Of a stretch of 64,000 bases of DNA, positions 45,379 through 54,148 are shown one piece after another. Numbering within the stretch: the first letter of the stretch is position 1; every line of letters begins with the position of its first letter. The translations under genes and the position numbers were made by a program. The stretch is from Acidovorax temperans (GTDB lineage: Bacteria; Pseudomonadota; Gammaproteobacteria; Burkholderiales; Burkholderiaceae_C). The DNA lies in NCBI RefSeq assembly GCF_006716905.1, contig NZ_VFPV01000004.1, forward strand, positions 1 to 64,000, written 5' to 3'. The notes under the pieces were generated by a model, which made no database searches, had not been told where the DNA came from, and saw only the letters and a list, made by a program, of their open reading frames with translations.

Positions 45379-45714
45379 ATGCTGGCTGCTGAGCATGTCC
45401 GTGGCGAAGCCGCAGTGCGCGAGCTGCAGCATTTGCTGCTGGCCTGGGAGCTGATGGGGGAAGGGCGCCGTGGGGTGTTTACCGAGGCGCTGTGGCGCTA
45501 CCTGACCTTTTACCGTGAGCACATGCGCCTGGAAGAAACCATGGTGCTGCCTGCAGCGCAGGCGTACCTGGATGACGATGACTGGGCTGCCGTGGATGCC
45601 GCGTTTGCCACCAACGTGAACCCGCTGGCCCATGGCCGCCCACGCGACCCGGCGTATGACCGGCTCTTCACCCGCATCGTGATGCGGGTGAAGAGCCCCT
45701 TGGGCCAGGGCTGA
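45379..45714 (+). pseudogene. Hemerythrin-like protein, N-terminal half missing
   Basis: 111 codons that match the second half of about 185-residue betaproteobacterial hemerythrin-domain proteins: EHVRGEAAVRELQHLLLAW, YLTFYREHMRLEETMVLPAA and DWAAVDAAFATNVNPL. The first half, with the other iron ligands (the usual HHP-E region), is absent. A TAG lies in frame two codons before the ATG and there is no ribosome site, so the 5' part is lost. The di-iron site cannot form. Its 3' end carries two long palindromes. Confidence 0.75.
45662..45697. repeat. Perfect 17-bp palindrome inside the hemerythrin remnant
   Basis: GGCTCTTCACCCGCATC, loop GT, GATGCGGGTGAAGAGCC. It lies in the coding frame (LFTRIVMRVKSP). 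Such a long perfect dyad in coding DNA is unusual. Confidence 0.9.
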
Positions 45715-45737
45715 GCGGCCCTGCCTGGCCCAAGGGG
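45696..45737. terminator. 14-bp perfect hairpin between convergent genes
   Basis: CCCCTTGGGCCAGG (45696-45709) and CCTGGCCCAAGGGG (45724-45737). It spans the end of the hemerythrin remnant and lies 8 bp from the end of the Old Yellow Enzyme gene; probably ends both transcripts, though no T-run follows. Confidence 0.6.
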
Positions 45738-45745
45738 CGCAGCGA

Positions 45746-46849
45746 TCAACCTGCCAGGGTGGGGTAGTCGGTGTAGCCCTTGGCACCGCCGCCGTACAAG
45801 GTGTCGCGGTTCAGCTCGTTGAGCGGCGCGTTTTGCTTGAGGCGTTCCACCAGGTCGGGGTTGGAGATGAAGGGGCGGCCAAACGCCACGATGTCGGCGC
45901 CGTTGGCCAGGGCGGCTTCTGCCAGGGCCCGGTCGTAGCCGTTGTTCACCATCCAGGCGCCCTTGCCACCGGCGGCGCGGTAGGCGTTGCGCAGTTCGGT
46001 GTAGTCAAAGGGGCGATCGGGCAGCTCGCGCGGGCCACCAGTGGCGCCTTCGATGACGTGCACATAGGCCAGGCCCAGCTTGCCCAGTTCGCGCACCACG
46101 TAGTCAAACAGCGGCTGTGGGTTCTCGTCCACGATGTCGTTGGCGGGGGTGACGGGCGAGAGGCGAATGCCGGTGCGGCCGCCGCCGATTTCATCGACGA
46201 TGGCGCGGGTCACTTCCAGCAGCAGGCGTGCGCGGTTCTTGATGCTGCCGCCGTAGTCGTCGGTGCGCTGGTTGGCGCCCGTCTTCAGGAACTGGTCAAT
46301 CAGGTAGCCGTTGGCCGCGTGGATTTCCACGCCATCAAAGCCAGCGGCAATGGCATTGCGCGCGGCATGGCGGTAGTCCTGCACGATGCGGGGCAGTTCT
46401 TCGGCGTCGAGCGCGCGGGGCTCGGAGGTGTCGGTGAAGGTGGGCACGCCGTCCTTGAGCAGCACGGTTTTGGCATGGGCGCGGATGGCCGAAGGCGCCA
46501 CAGGCTTGGCATGGCCGGGCTGCAGCGAGGTGTGCGAGATGCGGCCCACGTGCCACAGCTGCACCACGATCTTGCCGCCGGCCTCGTGCACGGCGCGCGT
46601 CACCTTCTTCCAGCCGTCAAGCTGCTCCGTGCCGTACAGGCCGGGCACGTCAGCGTAGCCTTGGCCTTCAGGGCTGATGGCGGTGGCTTCCGAGATGATC
46701 AGCCCTGCGGTGGCGCGTTGCGCGTAGTAGGTGGCGGTGAGTTCGGTGGGAATGGCGTCGGGTGCGCGGTTGCGCGTGAGCGGGGCCATTGCGATGCGGT
46801 TGGCCAGGGCGATGTCGCCTGCGTGGGTGGGTTCGAAAAGAGAAGTCAT
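45746..46849 (-). CDS. Old Yellow Enzyme family flavin oxidoreductase (NemA-like)
   Basis: 367 residues from the ATG at 46849; a GTG two codons earlier is possible. FMN-dependent TIM barrel that reduces activated alkenes or nitro compounds. N-terminus NRIAMAPLTRNRA, substrate motif VEIHAANGYLIDQFL (His and Asn pair binding the carbonyl), GQWHVG-like IVVQLWHVGRISH, QRTDDYGGSIKNRARLLLEV, and FMN phosphate loop GADIVAFGRPFISNPDL. Isolated gene; substrate unknown. Confidence 0.92.
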   Translation of the reverse strand: MTSLFEPTHAGDIALANRIAMAPLTRNRAPDAIPTELTATYYAQRATAGLIISEATAISPEGQGYADVPGLYGTEQLDGWKKVTRAVHEAGGKIVVQLWHVGRISHTSLQPGHAKPVAPSAIRAHAKTVLLKDGVPTFTDTSEPRALDAEELPRIVQDYRHAARNAIAAGFDGVEIHAANGYLIDQFLKTGANQRTDDYGGSIKNRARLLLEVTRAIVDEIGGGRTGIRLSPVTPANDIVDENPQPLFDYVVRELGKLGLAYVHVIEGATGGPRELPDRPFDYTELRNAYRAAGGKGAWMVNNGYDRALAEAALANGADIVAFGRPFISNPDLVERLKQNAPLNELNRDTLYGGGAKGYTDYPTLAG

Positions 46850-46984
46850 GGGCACTTTCTGAGAAAGAGGCTACACAAGGGATAACCCGCAAAGAGTACC
46901 GCCGTTGCGCAAAACGTGCAGGACGGATGCATCAACAAGGGCTTTCTTTTTGTGCTGCCCCCGATGACTGGTCGGTGTGGCTGG

Positions 46985-47000
46985 CGTTTCACGTGAAACG
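46985..47000. promoter_or_regulatory. parS-like site 1
   Basis: CGTTTCACGTGAAACG, 14 of 16 matching the parS consensus TGTTTCACGTGAAACA with the inner 14 bases perfect. Expected to bind ParB encoded at 57108. Confidence 0.8.
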
Positions 47001-47021
47001 TCGTGGGCGGTGGAACTCCAT

Positions 47022-47055
47022 GAAAAAAGCGCGGCCTTTTTGCAAAGGTCGCGCT
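47022..47055 (-). terminator. Intrinsic terminator of the glutathione transferase gene
   Basis: AGCGCGGCCTTT (47028-47039), loop TTGC, AAAGGTCGCGCT (47044-47055); on the minus strand followed by a T6 run. Confidence 0.85.
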
Positions 47056-47100
47056 GATCGGGCTCAGCTCTGGCCAGACTGCCGAGGTGGCTGGCGGCGC

Positions 47101-47706
47101 TTACTTGATCAGGCCTTCGGCCTTGAGAGCAGCCTGCACGCTAGGGCGTGTCTCCATGCGCTGCTTGAAGGCTTGCAGGTTCGGCAGGCCCGAGGTGTCC
47201 ACGCCCACAAACTGGCCCCAGCGCGAGACGGTGTACAGGTAGGCATCGGCCACGCTGAAGCTGCCCATCAGGTAGTCCTTGCCCGCCAGTTGCTTGTCGA
47301 TCCAGGCGAAGCGGCTTTGCAGGTGTTCGCGCACCAGGGGCTTGTAGTCTTCGGGCGTGCCGGGGGCAAACAGGGGGCTGTGGCCCTTGTGAAGTTCGGT
47401 GCCGATGAAAGTCAGCCACTCTTGCAGGCGGTAGCGGTCCATCGTGCCGTTGGCGGGTGCGAGGTTCTTGGCAGGCACCTGGTCGGCGATGTACTGCACG
47501 ATGGCGGGGCCTTCGCGCAGGCGCTCGCCGTTGTCCAGCTCCAGCACGGGCACGTAGCCCAGTTCGTTGATGGTGTAGAAGTCCGTGCCGTCTTGCAGTT
47601 TGTGCGTCTTGGTGCTGGCCAGCACGGCATCAAAAGCCAGGCCGGCTTCGTGCAGCACGATGTGGGGCGAGAGTGAGCAGGCGCCGGGAGAGTAATACAG
47701 CTTCAT
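47101..47706 (-). CDS. Glutathione S-transferase, Beta class
   Basis: 201 residues. N-terminal thioredoxin fold MKLYYSPGACSLSPHI, where Cys10 is the Beta-class residue that contacts glutathione; GYVPVLELDNGERLREGPAI is the glutathione-binding cis-Pro and Glu/Ser region. The C-terminal helical domain ends FSVADAYLYTVSRWGQFV and lines the second substrate pocket. Detoxification or peroxide handling is likely. Monocistronic with its own terminator at 47022. Confidence 0.93.
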   Translation of the reverse strand: MKLYYSPGACSLSPHIVLHEAGLAFDAVLASTKTHKLQDGTDFYTINELGYVPVLELDNGERLREGPAIVQYIADQVPAKNLAPANGTMDRYRLQEWLTFIGTELHKGHSPLFAPGTPEDYKPLVREHLQSRFAWIDKQLAGKDYLMGSFSVADAYLYTVSRWGQFVGVDTSGLPNLQAFKQRMETRPSVQAALKAEGLIK

Positions 47707-47818
47707 GGGTGTGTGTCCTCAGATCAAGAAATCACGGAACGTGCATCGTATGCGGGGTGTGCGATGGTTGCACCCCTGCGGTTTTTCAGGGCGTGCTGTG
47801 AGCAGGTTCTAAGAGGCG

Positions 47819-48808
47819 TCAGACCTTGAGCGTGCGCTCGATGTCGGTCAGCTTGTAGCGCGCTAGCGCCAGGTTGCCCTTGTTCTTGTCCAGCACGAGG
47901 TAGAGGAACAGGCCAGGGATGTGGGGCACCAGGCGGATCAGGTGGTACTGGTCTGCGAGGGTGATGAGGATGTCCTCAATGCCCTTGCGCAGGCCCAGGC
48001 TCTCCATCGTTTTCAGCTTGGCCTGCACCACCTGCGCATTGCCGGCGGCCGCCAGGTCCAGGTTCATGCCGCTGCCCGCCTGGGCCAGGCACATGCCGCT
48101 GCGGTAGTCCACCAGGGCGACGGCCATCGCGCCGTCGATGCCCATGGCGGTGTTCATGGATTCTTTGAGATTGGTTGTCATGGTGTGTTGGTCGGTGAGC
48201 GATGGAGGCGAGGCCAGCACTTGCAGCTTGCCCAGTTGTTCCATCAGGATGAACCACAGCGTCTTGGGGTCGCTGTTGGGGAGTTGAAAAACCTGCACGT
48301 TGGGGTGCGGGCGGGTGCGCAGCGCCGCATCGATGGCATGGCGCGCCAGCACGGCGTTCGGCAGCAGGAAAATCCAGACGGCCTTCGATGTGTGCAACAC
48401 ATCGGAGCCCAGTGCGGCTTCCAGCAAATGGATGGAGCCTGGCCCCATCAACACGGCTGTTGCCGCCACATCCGGCTGCAGCTGCTCCAGGTCGCCCACT
48501 TGCGCGGGCCGGTGCCAGTCCACCAACGGGGCGCCCGCCACATGGGCCAGTGCCAGCTGGCGCCAGCAGCGCTGCTGGGTGGCGGTGGTCAGGTTGTCAG
48601 AGCCACTCAGCTGAGCCAGTGCGTGCAGGCCAATTTGGGCGGTGAAGTCCAAGACCGTGATGGTGTGCGAAAAACTCTTGGAGAGGTCGGAGGCGGGTAG
48701 CTTTTTGTGCGCAAAGTATGAAAAATGAACAAAAAGTCGTATTTTGAACTGTGAGTTTATGTTTCTGGTGCGAAGCGTGCTCGTGCCTCGGTAAATAACA
48801 CCACGCAC
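47819..48808 (-). CDS. Roadblock/LC7-like domain protein, start uncertain
   Basis: The last 120 residues (from ATG 48181) read as a small alpha/beta domain of Roadblock/LC7 type: GIDGAMAVALVDYRSGMCLAQ, ILITLADQYHLIRLVPHIPG and LFLYLVLDKNKGNLALARYKL. These domains act in GTPase control and motility. The frame continues upstream to 48808 with protein-like sequence (AATAVLMGPGSIHLLEAALG, VFQLPNSDPKTLWFILMEQL), but its first 40 codons cross an AT-rich promoter-like stretch (TTGTTC...CATACT). The true start is probably between 48590 and 48700 or at 48181. No GTPase partner is adjacent. Confidence 0.6.
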   Translation of the reverse strand: MRGVIYRGTSTLRTRNINSQFKIRLFVHFSYFAHKKLPASDLSKSFSHTITVLDFTAQIGLHALAQLSGSDNLTTATQQRCWRQLALAHVAGAPLVDWHRPAQVGDLEQLQPDVAATAVLMGPGSIHLLEAALGSDVLHTSKAVWIFLLPNAVLARHAIDAALRTRPHPNVQVFQLPNSDPKTLWFILMEQLGKLQVLASPPSLTDQHTMTTNLKESMNTAMGIDGAMAVALVDYRSGMCLAQAGSGMNLDLAAAGNAQVVQAKLKTMESLGLRKGIEDILITLADQYHLIRLVPHIPGLFLYLVLDKNKGNLALARYKLTDIERTLKV

Positions 48809-48857
48809 CGCCGGGTTGGATGCCGTGAGTGGTCGGGCCAGGGGTTGGCAAACCGCT

Positions 48858-49118
48858 TTAAGGCTGGGGACGCGTCAACTGCTCGAGCCGATCCAGCCAG
48901 AAAAGCGCGTGCTCACGCGATGCGCCGCACATCTCGGCGCTGGGCTGCAGACTGCCGCAAACAGCGGGGCGCTCGGGGCTGCCGAACAGATCGCACGCCA
49001 GGTTGGGCGTGAGGTGTGCGCACGGCTCGCCCGCCCGCTTGCCGTGGGGCATCTTCGGAGTGGGGGTGGAAATGGAAGGAGCGATGCAACAGGCACCACA
49101 GGCTGGGCGGCAGTTCAT
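48858..49118 (-). CDS. YkgJ-family cysteine-cluster protein
   Basis: 86 residues from ATG 49118 (MNCRPACGACC). The Cys pattern CX3CX2CC, then CAHL, C in ACDLFGSPERPAVC, and MCGASREHALFWL matches the YkgJ/CxxCxxCC family, thought to bind zinc or iron. Short for the family. The start codon lies at the edge of repeat copy 10. A longer frame to 49319 would read through the repeat and is rejected. Function is unknown. Confidence 0.85.
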   Translation of the reverse strand: MNCRPACGACCIAPSISTPTPKMPHGKRAGEPCAHLTPNLACDLFGSPERPAVCGSLQPSAEMCGASREHALFWLDRLEQLTRPQP

Positions 49119-49190
49119 TGCTATAGGTTTGATAGCTGCCTGCGCTTGCTGGTTAAGCGCCAGAGCCTGTTTTGCCTTGAAATCCTCACG
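49116..49190 (+). repeat. Dispersed intergenic repeat, copy 10
   Basis: TTGATAGCTGCCTGCGCTTG, CTGGTTAAGCGCCAGAGCCT, TTTTGCCTTGAAA. It fills the gap between the FMN reductase and YkgJ genes and includes parts of both ends. Confidence 0.85.
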
Positions 49191-49782
49191 CGGCTGGTGC
49201 TTGCAGGCGTTCAGCCGCCCACAGCACCTGATCCACCACAGCGCGCACGCGATCGCGGTGGGCTTGCTGAACCAGGGCGCCTGATTCGTCAAAGGCGCTA
49301 CCGGCGGATCCGAGGGCAAACGCCTTGGGCGCCAGCCAGCATTCCAGGTTGGTGAGCAAGGGGCCGAGGTGGCTTTGCGAACGCAGACCGCCCAGGGCGC
49401 CGGGCGACGCGCTGAGCATGCCCACCACCTTGCCGCGGAAGGAGCGGGTGCCGTCCTGCCATTCAGGGTGGCCCTTCACCGGGCTGGAGGCCCAGTCGAT
49501 GGTGTTCTTGAGCAGGGCGGTGTAGCTGCCGTTGTACTCGGGCGAGCAGATGATCCAGGCGGGGTGGTCGAACAGCGCCTGCTTGAGTCGCACCACATCG
49601 GCAGGTGTGCCCTCGGCTTCGAGGTCAGCGTTGTAGAGCGGGATGTCAAAGTCAGACAGCTCCAGCACCGTGGCGCTGGCGCCTGCATCGCGCGCGATGG
49701 CGGCAGTGGCGTGGGCCAGTTTGCGGTTGAACGATTGCTGGCGGGTGCTGCCGGCGAAGATGAGGAGTTGGGCGTTTGGCAT
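49186..49782 (-). CDS. NADPH-dependent FMN reductase family protein
   Basis: 198 residues, flavodoxin-like: LLIFAGSTRQQSFNRKLA binds FMN phosphate, then SPEYNGSYTALLKNTIDW (family signature) and VGMLSASPGALGGLRSQSHL. Reduces flavins or quinones with NADPH. Starts at 49782 or at an ATG three codons earlier; neither has a good ribosome site. A frame running upstream to 50304 overlaps mnmG and is not coding. It is divergent from mnmG, with parS site 2 between. Confidence 0.9.
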   Translation of the reverse strand: MPNAQLLIFAGSTRQQSFNRKLAHATAAIARDAGASATVLELSDFDIPLYNADLEAEGTPADVVRLKQALFDHPAWIICSPEYNGSYTALLKNTIDWASSPVKGHPEWQDGTRSFRGKVVGMLSASPGALGGLRSQSHLGPLLTNLECWLAPKAFALGSAGSAFDESGALVQQAHRDRVRAVVDQVLWAAERLQAPAA

Positions 49783-49828
49783 GGGCGCCATTGAAGCACA
49801 CCGGCCGGGCAGGATTCCTGCGTGGGGG

Positions 49829-49844
49829 TGTTTCACGTGAAACA
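49829..49844. promoter_or_regulatory. parS site 2 (perfect)
   Basis: TGTTTCACGTGAAACA, 16 of 16 to the consensus, in the intergenic region upstream of mnmG. Confidence 0.92.
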
Positions 49845-49999
49845 CAGGGCCCCACAGACACAAAGCGCACAAAGTGGGAAAATCGGGGGTTACCCGCAAT
49901 CGCGCCTGATGGACTGCCGAGGCCTTCCGCCTGGCTTGCAGAGCGAACCTCGCGCGGGTGTTTTGTTGATTGGGCCCCGCAGGGCCCCGGAGCCCTCCC

Positions 50000-51976
50000 A
50001 TGTTGTACCCCCAGGAATTTGATGTGATCGTTGTCGGCGGTGGCCATGCTGGCACCGAGGCCGCCTTGGCCGCTGCCCGCATGGGCTGCAAAACCTTGCT
50101 GCTCACCCACAACATCGAAACCCTGGGGCAGATGAGCTGCAACCCCAGCATTGGCGGCATTGGCAAGGGCCATCTGGTGAAAGAGGTGGACGCGCTGGGC
50201 GGTGCCATGGCGCTGGCCACGGACGAAGGTGGCATCCAGTTCCGCACCCTCAACAGTTCCAAGGGACCCGCCGTGCGCGCCACGCGCGCGCAGGCCGACC
50301 GCATCCTCTACAAAGCCGCCATCCGCCGCATGCTGGAGAACCAGCCCAACCTGTGGCTATTCCAGCAGGCGGTGGATGACTTGATGGTGGAGGGCGACCG
50401 GGTGGTGGGCGCGGTGACGCAGGTGGGCATCCGCTTTCGCTCGCGCACCGTGGTGCTGACGGCTGGGACGTTCCTCGATGGCAAGATCCACGTGGGCCTG
50501 AACAATTACTCTGCCGGCCGGGCAGGTGACCCGCCTGCGGTGTCGCTCAGCGCTCGTCTGAAGGAATTGAAGCTGCCCCAGGGCCGCCTGAAGACCGGCA
50601 CGCCACCGCGCATTGACGGCCGCACGATTGACTTCAGCCAGTGCGAGGAGCAGCCCGGTGACGGCATGCCCGGTGGTGTGAACGAGGGCACCGTGCCCGT
50701 GTTCAGTTTCATGGGCCATGCGGCCATGCACCCCCAGCAGGTGCCGTGCTGGATCACGCACACCAACGAGCGCACGCACGAAATCATCCGCAGCGGCTTT
50801 GACCGCAGCCCCATGTTCACCGGCAAGATCGAGGGCGTGGGCCCGCGCTACTGCCCCAGTGTGGAAGACAAGATTAACCGCTTTGCCGATAAGGACAGCC
50901 ACCAGATCTTTCTGGAGCCCGAAGGTCTGACCACGCACGAGTACTACCCCAACGGCATCAGCACCAGCTTGCCGTTCGACATCCAGTACGACCTGGTGCG
51001 CAGCATGAAGGGCCTGGAAAACGCCCACATCCTGCGCCCCGGCTACGCCATCGAATACGACTACTTCGACCCGCGCTCGCTCAAGAGCAGCTTTGAAACG
51101 CGCCAGATCCAGGGCCTGTTCTTTGCTGGGCAGATCAACGGCACCACGGGCTATGAAGAGGCGGCAGCACAGGGTTTGTTTGCTGGCATCAATGCCGCGC
51201 TCCAATGCCGTGGCGACGGCCCCTGGCTGCCCGGCCGCGACGAGGCCTACCTGGGCGTGCTGGTGGATGACCTCATCACCAAGGGCGTGACCGAGCCTTA
51301 CCGCATGTTCACCAGCCGCGCCGAGTTCCGCCTGCAGCTGCGCGAAGACAACGCCGACATGCGTTTGACCGAAGCAGGCCGCAAGATGGGCTTGGTGGAC
51401 GATGCCCGCTGGGATGCCTTCAGCCGCAAGCGCGACGCTGTTTCACGTGAAACAGAGCGCCTCAAGGCCACCTGGGTGAATCCGCGCAACCTGCCCGCTT
51501 CGGAATCAGAGCGTGTGCTGGGCAAGAGCATTGAGCACGAATACAACCTGTTCGATCTGCTGCGCCGCCCTGATGTGACCTACGAAGCGCTGGTAAGTAT
51601 GGATGGCGGCAAGTACGCCAGCGCCGATGTTTCACGTGAAACGCTGGGTGATTTGAGTAGCCCGGTGATCGAGCAGGTGGAGATTGCCGCAAAGTACTCT
51701 GGCTACATCGACCGCCAGAAGGGCGAAGTGGAGCGTGCTGCATATTACGAAAAACTGCGCCTTCCGGCCGAGCTGGACTACATGCAGGTCACAGCCCTGA
51801 GCATTGAAGCCCGCCAGGCGCTCACCCGCCATCGCCCCGAAACGCTGGGCCAGGCGTCGCGCATCACGGGTATTACTCCCGCTGCCATTTCGCTGCTCAT
51901 GGTGCATCTGAAGAAGGGTGGCTTCAAAGACTTTGCCTTGAACGCTGCCCAGGTCGAAGGTGAGGTGGCTGCATGA
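50000..51976 (+). CDS. mnmG: tRNA uridine-5-carboxymethylaminomethyl modification enzyme MnmG (GidA)
   Basis: 658 residues from ATG 50000 ([25 protein letters not shown]-binding). With MnmE it builds the cmnm5 group on wobble U34 of some tRNAs. Family signatures are [24 protein letters not shown] and [28 protein letters not shown]. Two parS-like sites at 51439 and 51630 are read in frame as VSRET both times, in the C-terminal domain. Gene order mnmG-rsmG with ATGA overlap, then parA/parB, is usual near the origin. Confidence 0.97.
   Translation: MLYPQEFDVIVVGGGHAGTEAALAAARMGCKTLLLTHNIETLGQMSCNPSIGGIGKGHLVKEVDALGGAMALATDEGGIQFRTLNSSKGPAVRATRAQADRILYKAAIRRMLENQPNLWLFQQAVDDLMVEGDRVVGAVTQVGIRFRSRTVVLTAGTFLDGKIHVGLNNYSAGRAGDPPAVSLSARLKELKLPQGRLKTGTPPRIDGRTIDFSQCEEQPGDGMPGGVNEGTVPVFSFMGHAAMHPQQVPCWITHTNERTHEIIRSGFDRSPMFTGKIEGVGPRYCPSVEDKINRFADKDSHQIFLEPEGLTTHEYYPNGISTSLPFDIQYDLVRSMKGLENAHILRPGYAIEYDYFDPRSLKSSFETRQIQGLFFAGQINGTTGYEEAAAQGLFAGINAALQCRGDGPWLPGRDEAYLGVLVDDLITKGVTEPYRMFTSRAEFRLQLREDNADMRLTEAGRKMGLVDDARWDAFSRKRDAVSRETERLKATWVNPRNLPASESERVLGKSIEHEYNLFDLLRRPDVTYEALVSMDGGKYASADVSRETLGDLSSPVIEQVEIAAKYSGYIDRQKGEVERAAYYEKLRLPAELDYMQVTALSIEARQALTRHRPETLGQASRITGITPAAISLLMVHLKKGGFKDFALNAAQVEGEVAA
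51439..51454. promoter_or_regulatory. parS site 3 (perfect), inside mnmG
   Basis: TGTTTCACGTGAAACA, encoding AVSRETE in the mnmG frame. Confidence 0.9.
51630..51645. promoter_or_regulatory. parS-like site 4, inside mnmG
   Basis: TGTTTCACGTGAAACG, 15 of 16 to the consensus, encoding DVSRETL. Confidence 0.85.
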
Positions 51977-52659
51977 GTGCATCCACCACCGAAGCCCTGC
52001 AAGCACGCCTGCAGGAAGGTGCGGCTGCGATGGGACTGGAGCTGTCCGCCCCGCAGCTTGCGCAACTGATGGAGTTTCTGGCCCTGCTGCAAAAGTGGAA
52101 CAAGGTCTACAACCTGACGGCCGTGCGCGATCCGCAGGAAATGCTGACCCACCACCTGCTCGACAGCCTGGCCGCCGTGCCGCCCTTGCGCCGCCACCTG
52201 GTGCAGTTGGCGCAAAGTGGCGCGGTGCAGGGCAGGAGTGTGCGCCTGCTGGATGTGGGCTCCGGCGGTGGCCTGCCCGGTGTGGTGTTTGCCATTTGCT
52301 GCCCCGAACTGGACGTGAGCTGTGTGGACACCGTGGGCAAAAAAGCCGCCTTCATCCAGCAAGCGGCAGTGGCGCTGAAGCTGCGCAACCTGCATGGCCT
52401 GCACGCCCGCGTGGAAACGCTGACCGAAGCCTTTGACGTGGTGAGCTGCCGCGCCTTTGCTTCCCTGCCCGACTTTGTCGTATGGTCGCGCTCTGCATTG
52501 GCTGCGTCCCATGGCGTGTGGCTGGCCATGAAGGGCAAGCACCCCGCTGACGAGATTGCTGCGCTGCCTGGAGACGTGAAAGTGTTTCACGTGGAACCGT
52601 TGACTGTGCCGGGGCTGGATGCGGAGCGCTGCATTGTGTGGCTTCGGGTGAAAAACTGA
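51973..52659 (+). CDS. rsmG: 16S rRNA (guanine-527-N7) methyltransferase RsmG (GidB)
   Basis: 228 residues. AdoMet motif I is [17 protein letters not shown], preceded by [20 protein letters not shown] and HHLLDSLA, all RsmG hallmarks; later [13 protein letters not shown]. Methylates N7 of G527 in 16S rRNA. The ATG overlaps the mnmG stop (ATGA). A weak parS-like site lies near its 3' end. The next genes belong to an inserted cassette. Confidence 0.96.
   Translation: MSASTTEALQARLQEGAAAMGLELSAPQLAQLMEFLALLQKWNKVYNLTAVRDPQEMLTHHLLDSLAAVPPLRRHLVQLAQSGAVQGRSVRLLDVGSGGGLPGVVFAICCPELDVSCVDTVGKKAAFIQQAAVALKLRNLHGLHARVETLTEAFDVVSCRAFASLPDFVVWSRSALAASHGVWLAMKGKHPADEIAALPGDVKVFHVEPLTVPGLDAERCIVWLRVKN
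52583..52598. promoter_or_regulatory. Degenerate parS-like site 5, inside rsmG
   Basis: TGTTTCACGTGGAACC, 14 of 16 to the consensus. Weaker ParB binding expected. Confidence 0.5.
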
Positions 52660-52702
52660 TGCGCATAATCGAACTCGATAATTTGTTGTCAAAGGACGTC
52701 AC

Positions 52703-54148
52703 ATGAACACGCTCTCTTCGTCAGGCATCAGGGTCAAGAGTATTCATGCCAAGCGGTTGTTTGGCATGTATGACCACGACGTAGTACTTAAGGAGGAGCG
52801 CACCACCATCGTGTTTGGGCGCAATGGCGTCGGGAAGACGGTGATGTTCAAGTTGACGCATGCCATCTTGAGTGGAGAGATGGCGGCTATGTTGGATTTG
52901 TTGCGCTACCCCTACAGAGAGTTCAAGGTAGTGTTGAGTGACGGCGGGGTTGTCGTTGCTGAACGCAATGATCGGGAGGTAACCCGCCAGACGGAGCTGT
53001 TGGTTGACGACGCAGAAGGTATTGCTTTTGGCAATAAGCCAAAGGAGGTTGCCCAGGTGCGGCTGACTTATAGATCTGCAAGTGGTGACTCCAAAAGCTA
53101 CACGATTAACGAAGGGGTCTTCAATAAAATTGCTTCTCGTCTAGAACGGCGCCTTCCATTCCATCAGGTCAGCCCAGATCGTTGGAGAGATGACGAGACA
53201 GGAGAGATGATGAATGCTCTTGAAGTCGTCGCCCGCTGGGGTGAGTTGGGCGACGATGATGATGTGTCAATGAGTGTGCGTGAGTGGCGAGGACTGGTTG
53301 GAAGTCTTTTACCTCAGAGCTTGTTGATTCAGGCTCAGAGACTCATACGGGTGGGGCGTTCATCCGATCGGCATTACCTCAGACCAGAGGGCATCACCAT
53401 TCGAGACACGGTGTTGGCTTATTCGGCAGACCTGAAGAGCCGGATTGACCAAACATTGGCCCAATATGGGCGTGAAGCCCAGAGGCTGGATCAAACGTAC
53501 CCCCAACGGCTGTTGCAACAAGCATCCGCTCAAGCAGGGGAGGGTTTGATGGATCAGGCTGATATCAGCGCAGCTTTGCAAACGATGAAGCAGCAACAGG
53601 CGGAATACCAAGCTTTGGGCATTCTGGGGGAACAGCCTCAAGAGATGGGGCCGAATCAGGATGCGCTCTTGACGACAGATGTGTATCGCGCGGCGATGTC
53701 GGTCTATGTGAGAGACGCGCAGGAGAAGTTGAAGATCGTTCATAACCTGGCGCAACGTGTGCAGCTTCTGCTGAAGCTCATTGGCGAAAAATTCAGCAAC
53801 AAGAAGTTGAAGATCGATCCCAAGACCCACGATTTGGTGGTGGAGTCTACACACGGACATATTCAGCAACTGTCAGTCAATGCGTTGTCATCCGGTGAGC
53901 AGCACCAGTTAGTGTTGGCCTATGACCTGCTTTTTCGCACACAGCCCAACACACTGGTTTTGTTGGATGAGCCAGAGTTGTCGTTGCACGTGGAATGGCA
54001 GGAGCGGTTCCTGGTGGACTTGAAGGCCGTGATCGACTTGGTGGGCTTTGACGCCCTGTTGGCAACGCATTCCCCCTACATCATCAACGGCCACAACGAG
54101 TTGACTGTGGGGCTGTCGGTGCAAGTCCGTGCCGATGCCGACAGGTGA
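52703..54148 (+). CDS. AAA ATPase, AriA-like (PARIS-type defence)
   Basis: 481 residues, ABC-type AAA fold: Walker A FGRNGVGKT (Gly39-Thr46), signature NALSSGEQHQLVLAYDLL, Walker B TLVLLDEPELSLHVEWQ and switch LLATHSPYII. The middle (about 190-340) is helical. AAGGA lies 8 bases before the ATG. Paired with a DUF4435 gene, this is the layout of PARIS, where AriA (ATPase) holds AriB until an anti-restriction protein is sensed. Codons are clearly less GC-rich than in neighbours (TTG, AGA, GAT frequent), and the pair splits rsmG from lysE/parA, so recent acquisition is likely. PARIS identity is from domain pairing, not alignment. Confidence 0.75.
   Translation: MNTLSSSGIRVKSIHAKRLFGMYDHDVVLKEERTTIVFGRNGVGKTVMFKLTHAILSGEMAAMLDLLRYPYREFKVVLSDGGVVVAERNDREVTRQTELLVDDAEGIAFGNKPKEVAQVRLTYRSASGDSKSYTINEGVFNKIASRLERRLPFHQVSPDRWRDDETGEMMNALEVVARWGELGDDDDVSMSVREWRGLVGSLLPQSLLIQAQRLIRVGRSSDRHYLRPEGITIRDTVLAYSADLKSRIDQTLAQYGREAQRLDQTYPQRLLQQASAQAGEGLMDQADISAALQTMKQQQAEYQALGILGEQPQEMGPNQDALLTTDVYRAAMSVYVRDAQEKLKIVHNLAQRVQLLLKLIGEKFSNKKLKIDPKTHDLVVESTHGHIQQLSVNALSSGEQHQLVLAYDLLFRTQPNTLVLLDEPELSLHVEWQERFLVDLKAVIDLVGFDALLATHSPYIINGHNELTVGLSVQVRADADR

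Noticed and set aside
46789-47676. 295-codon + frame
   Set aside because: Antisense to the glutathione transferase and crosses its terminator and a parS site.
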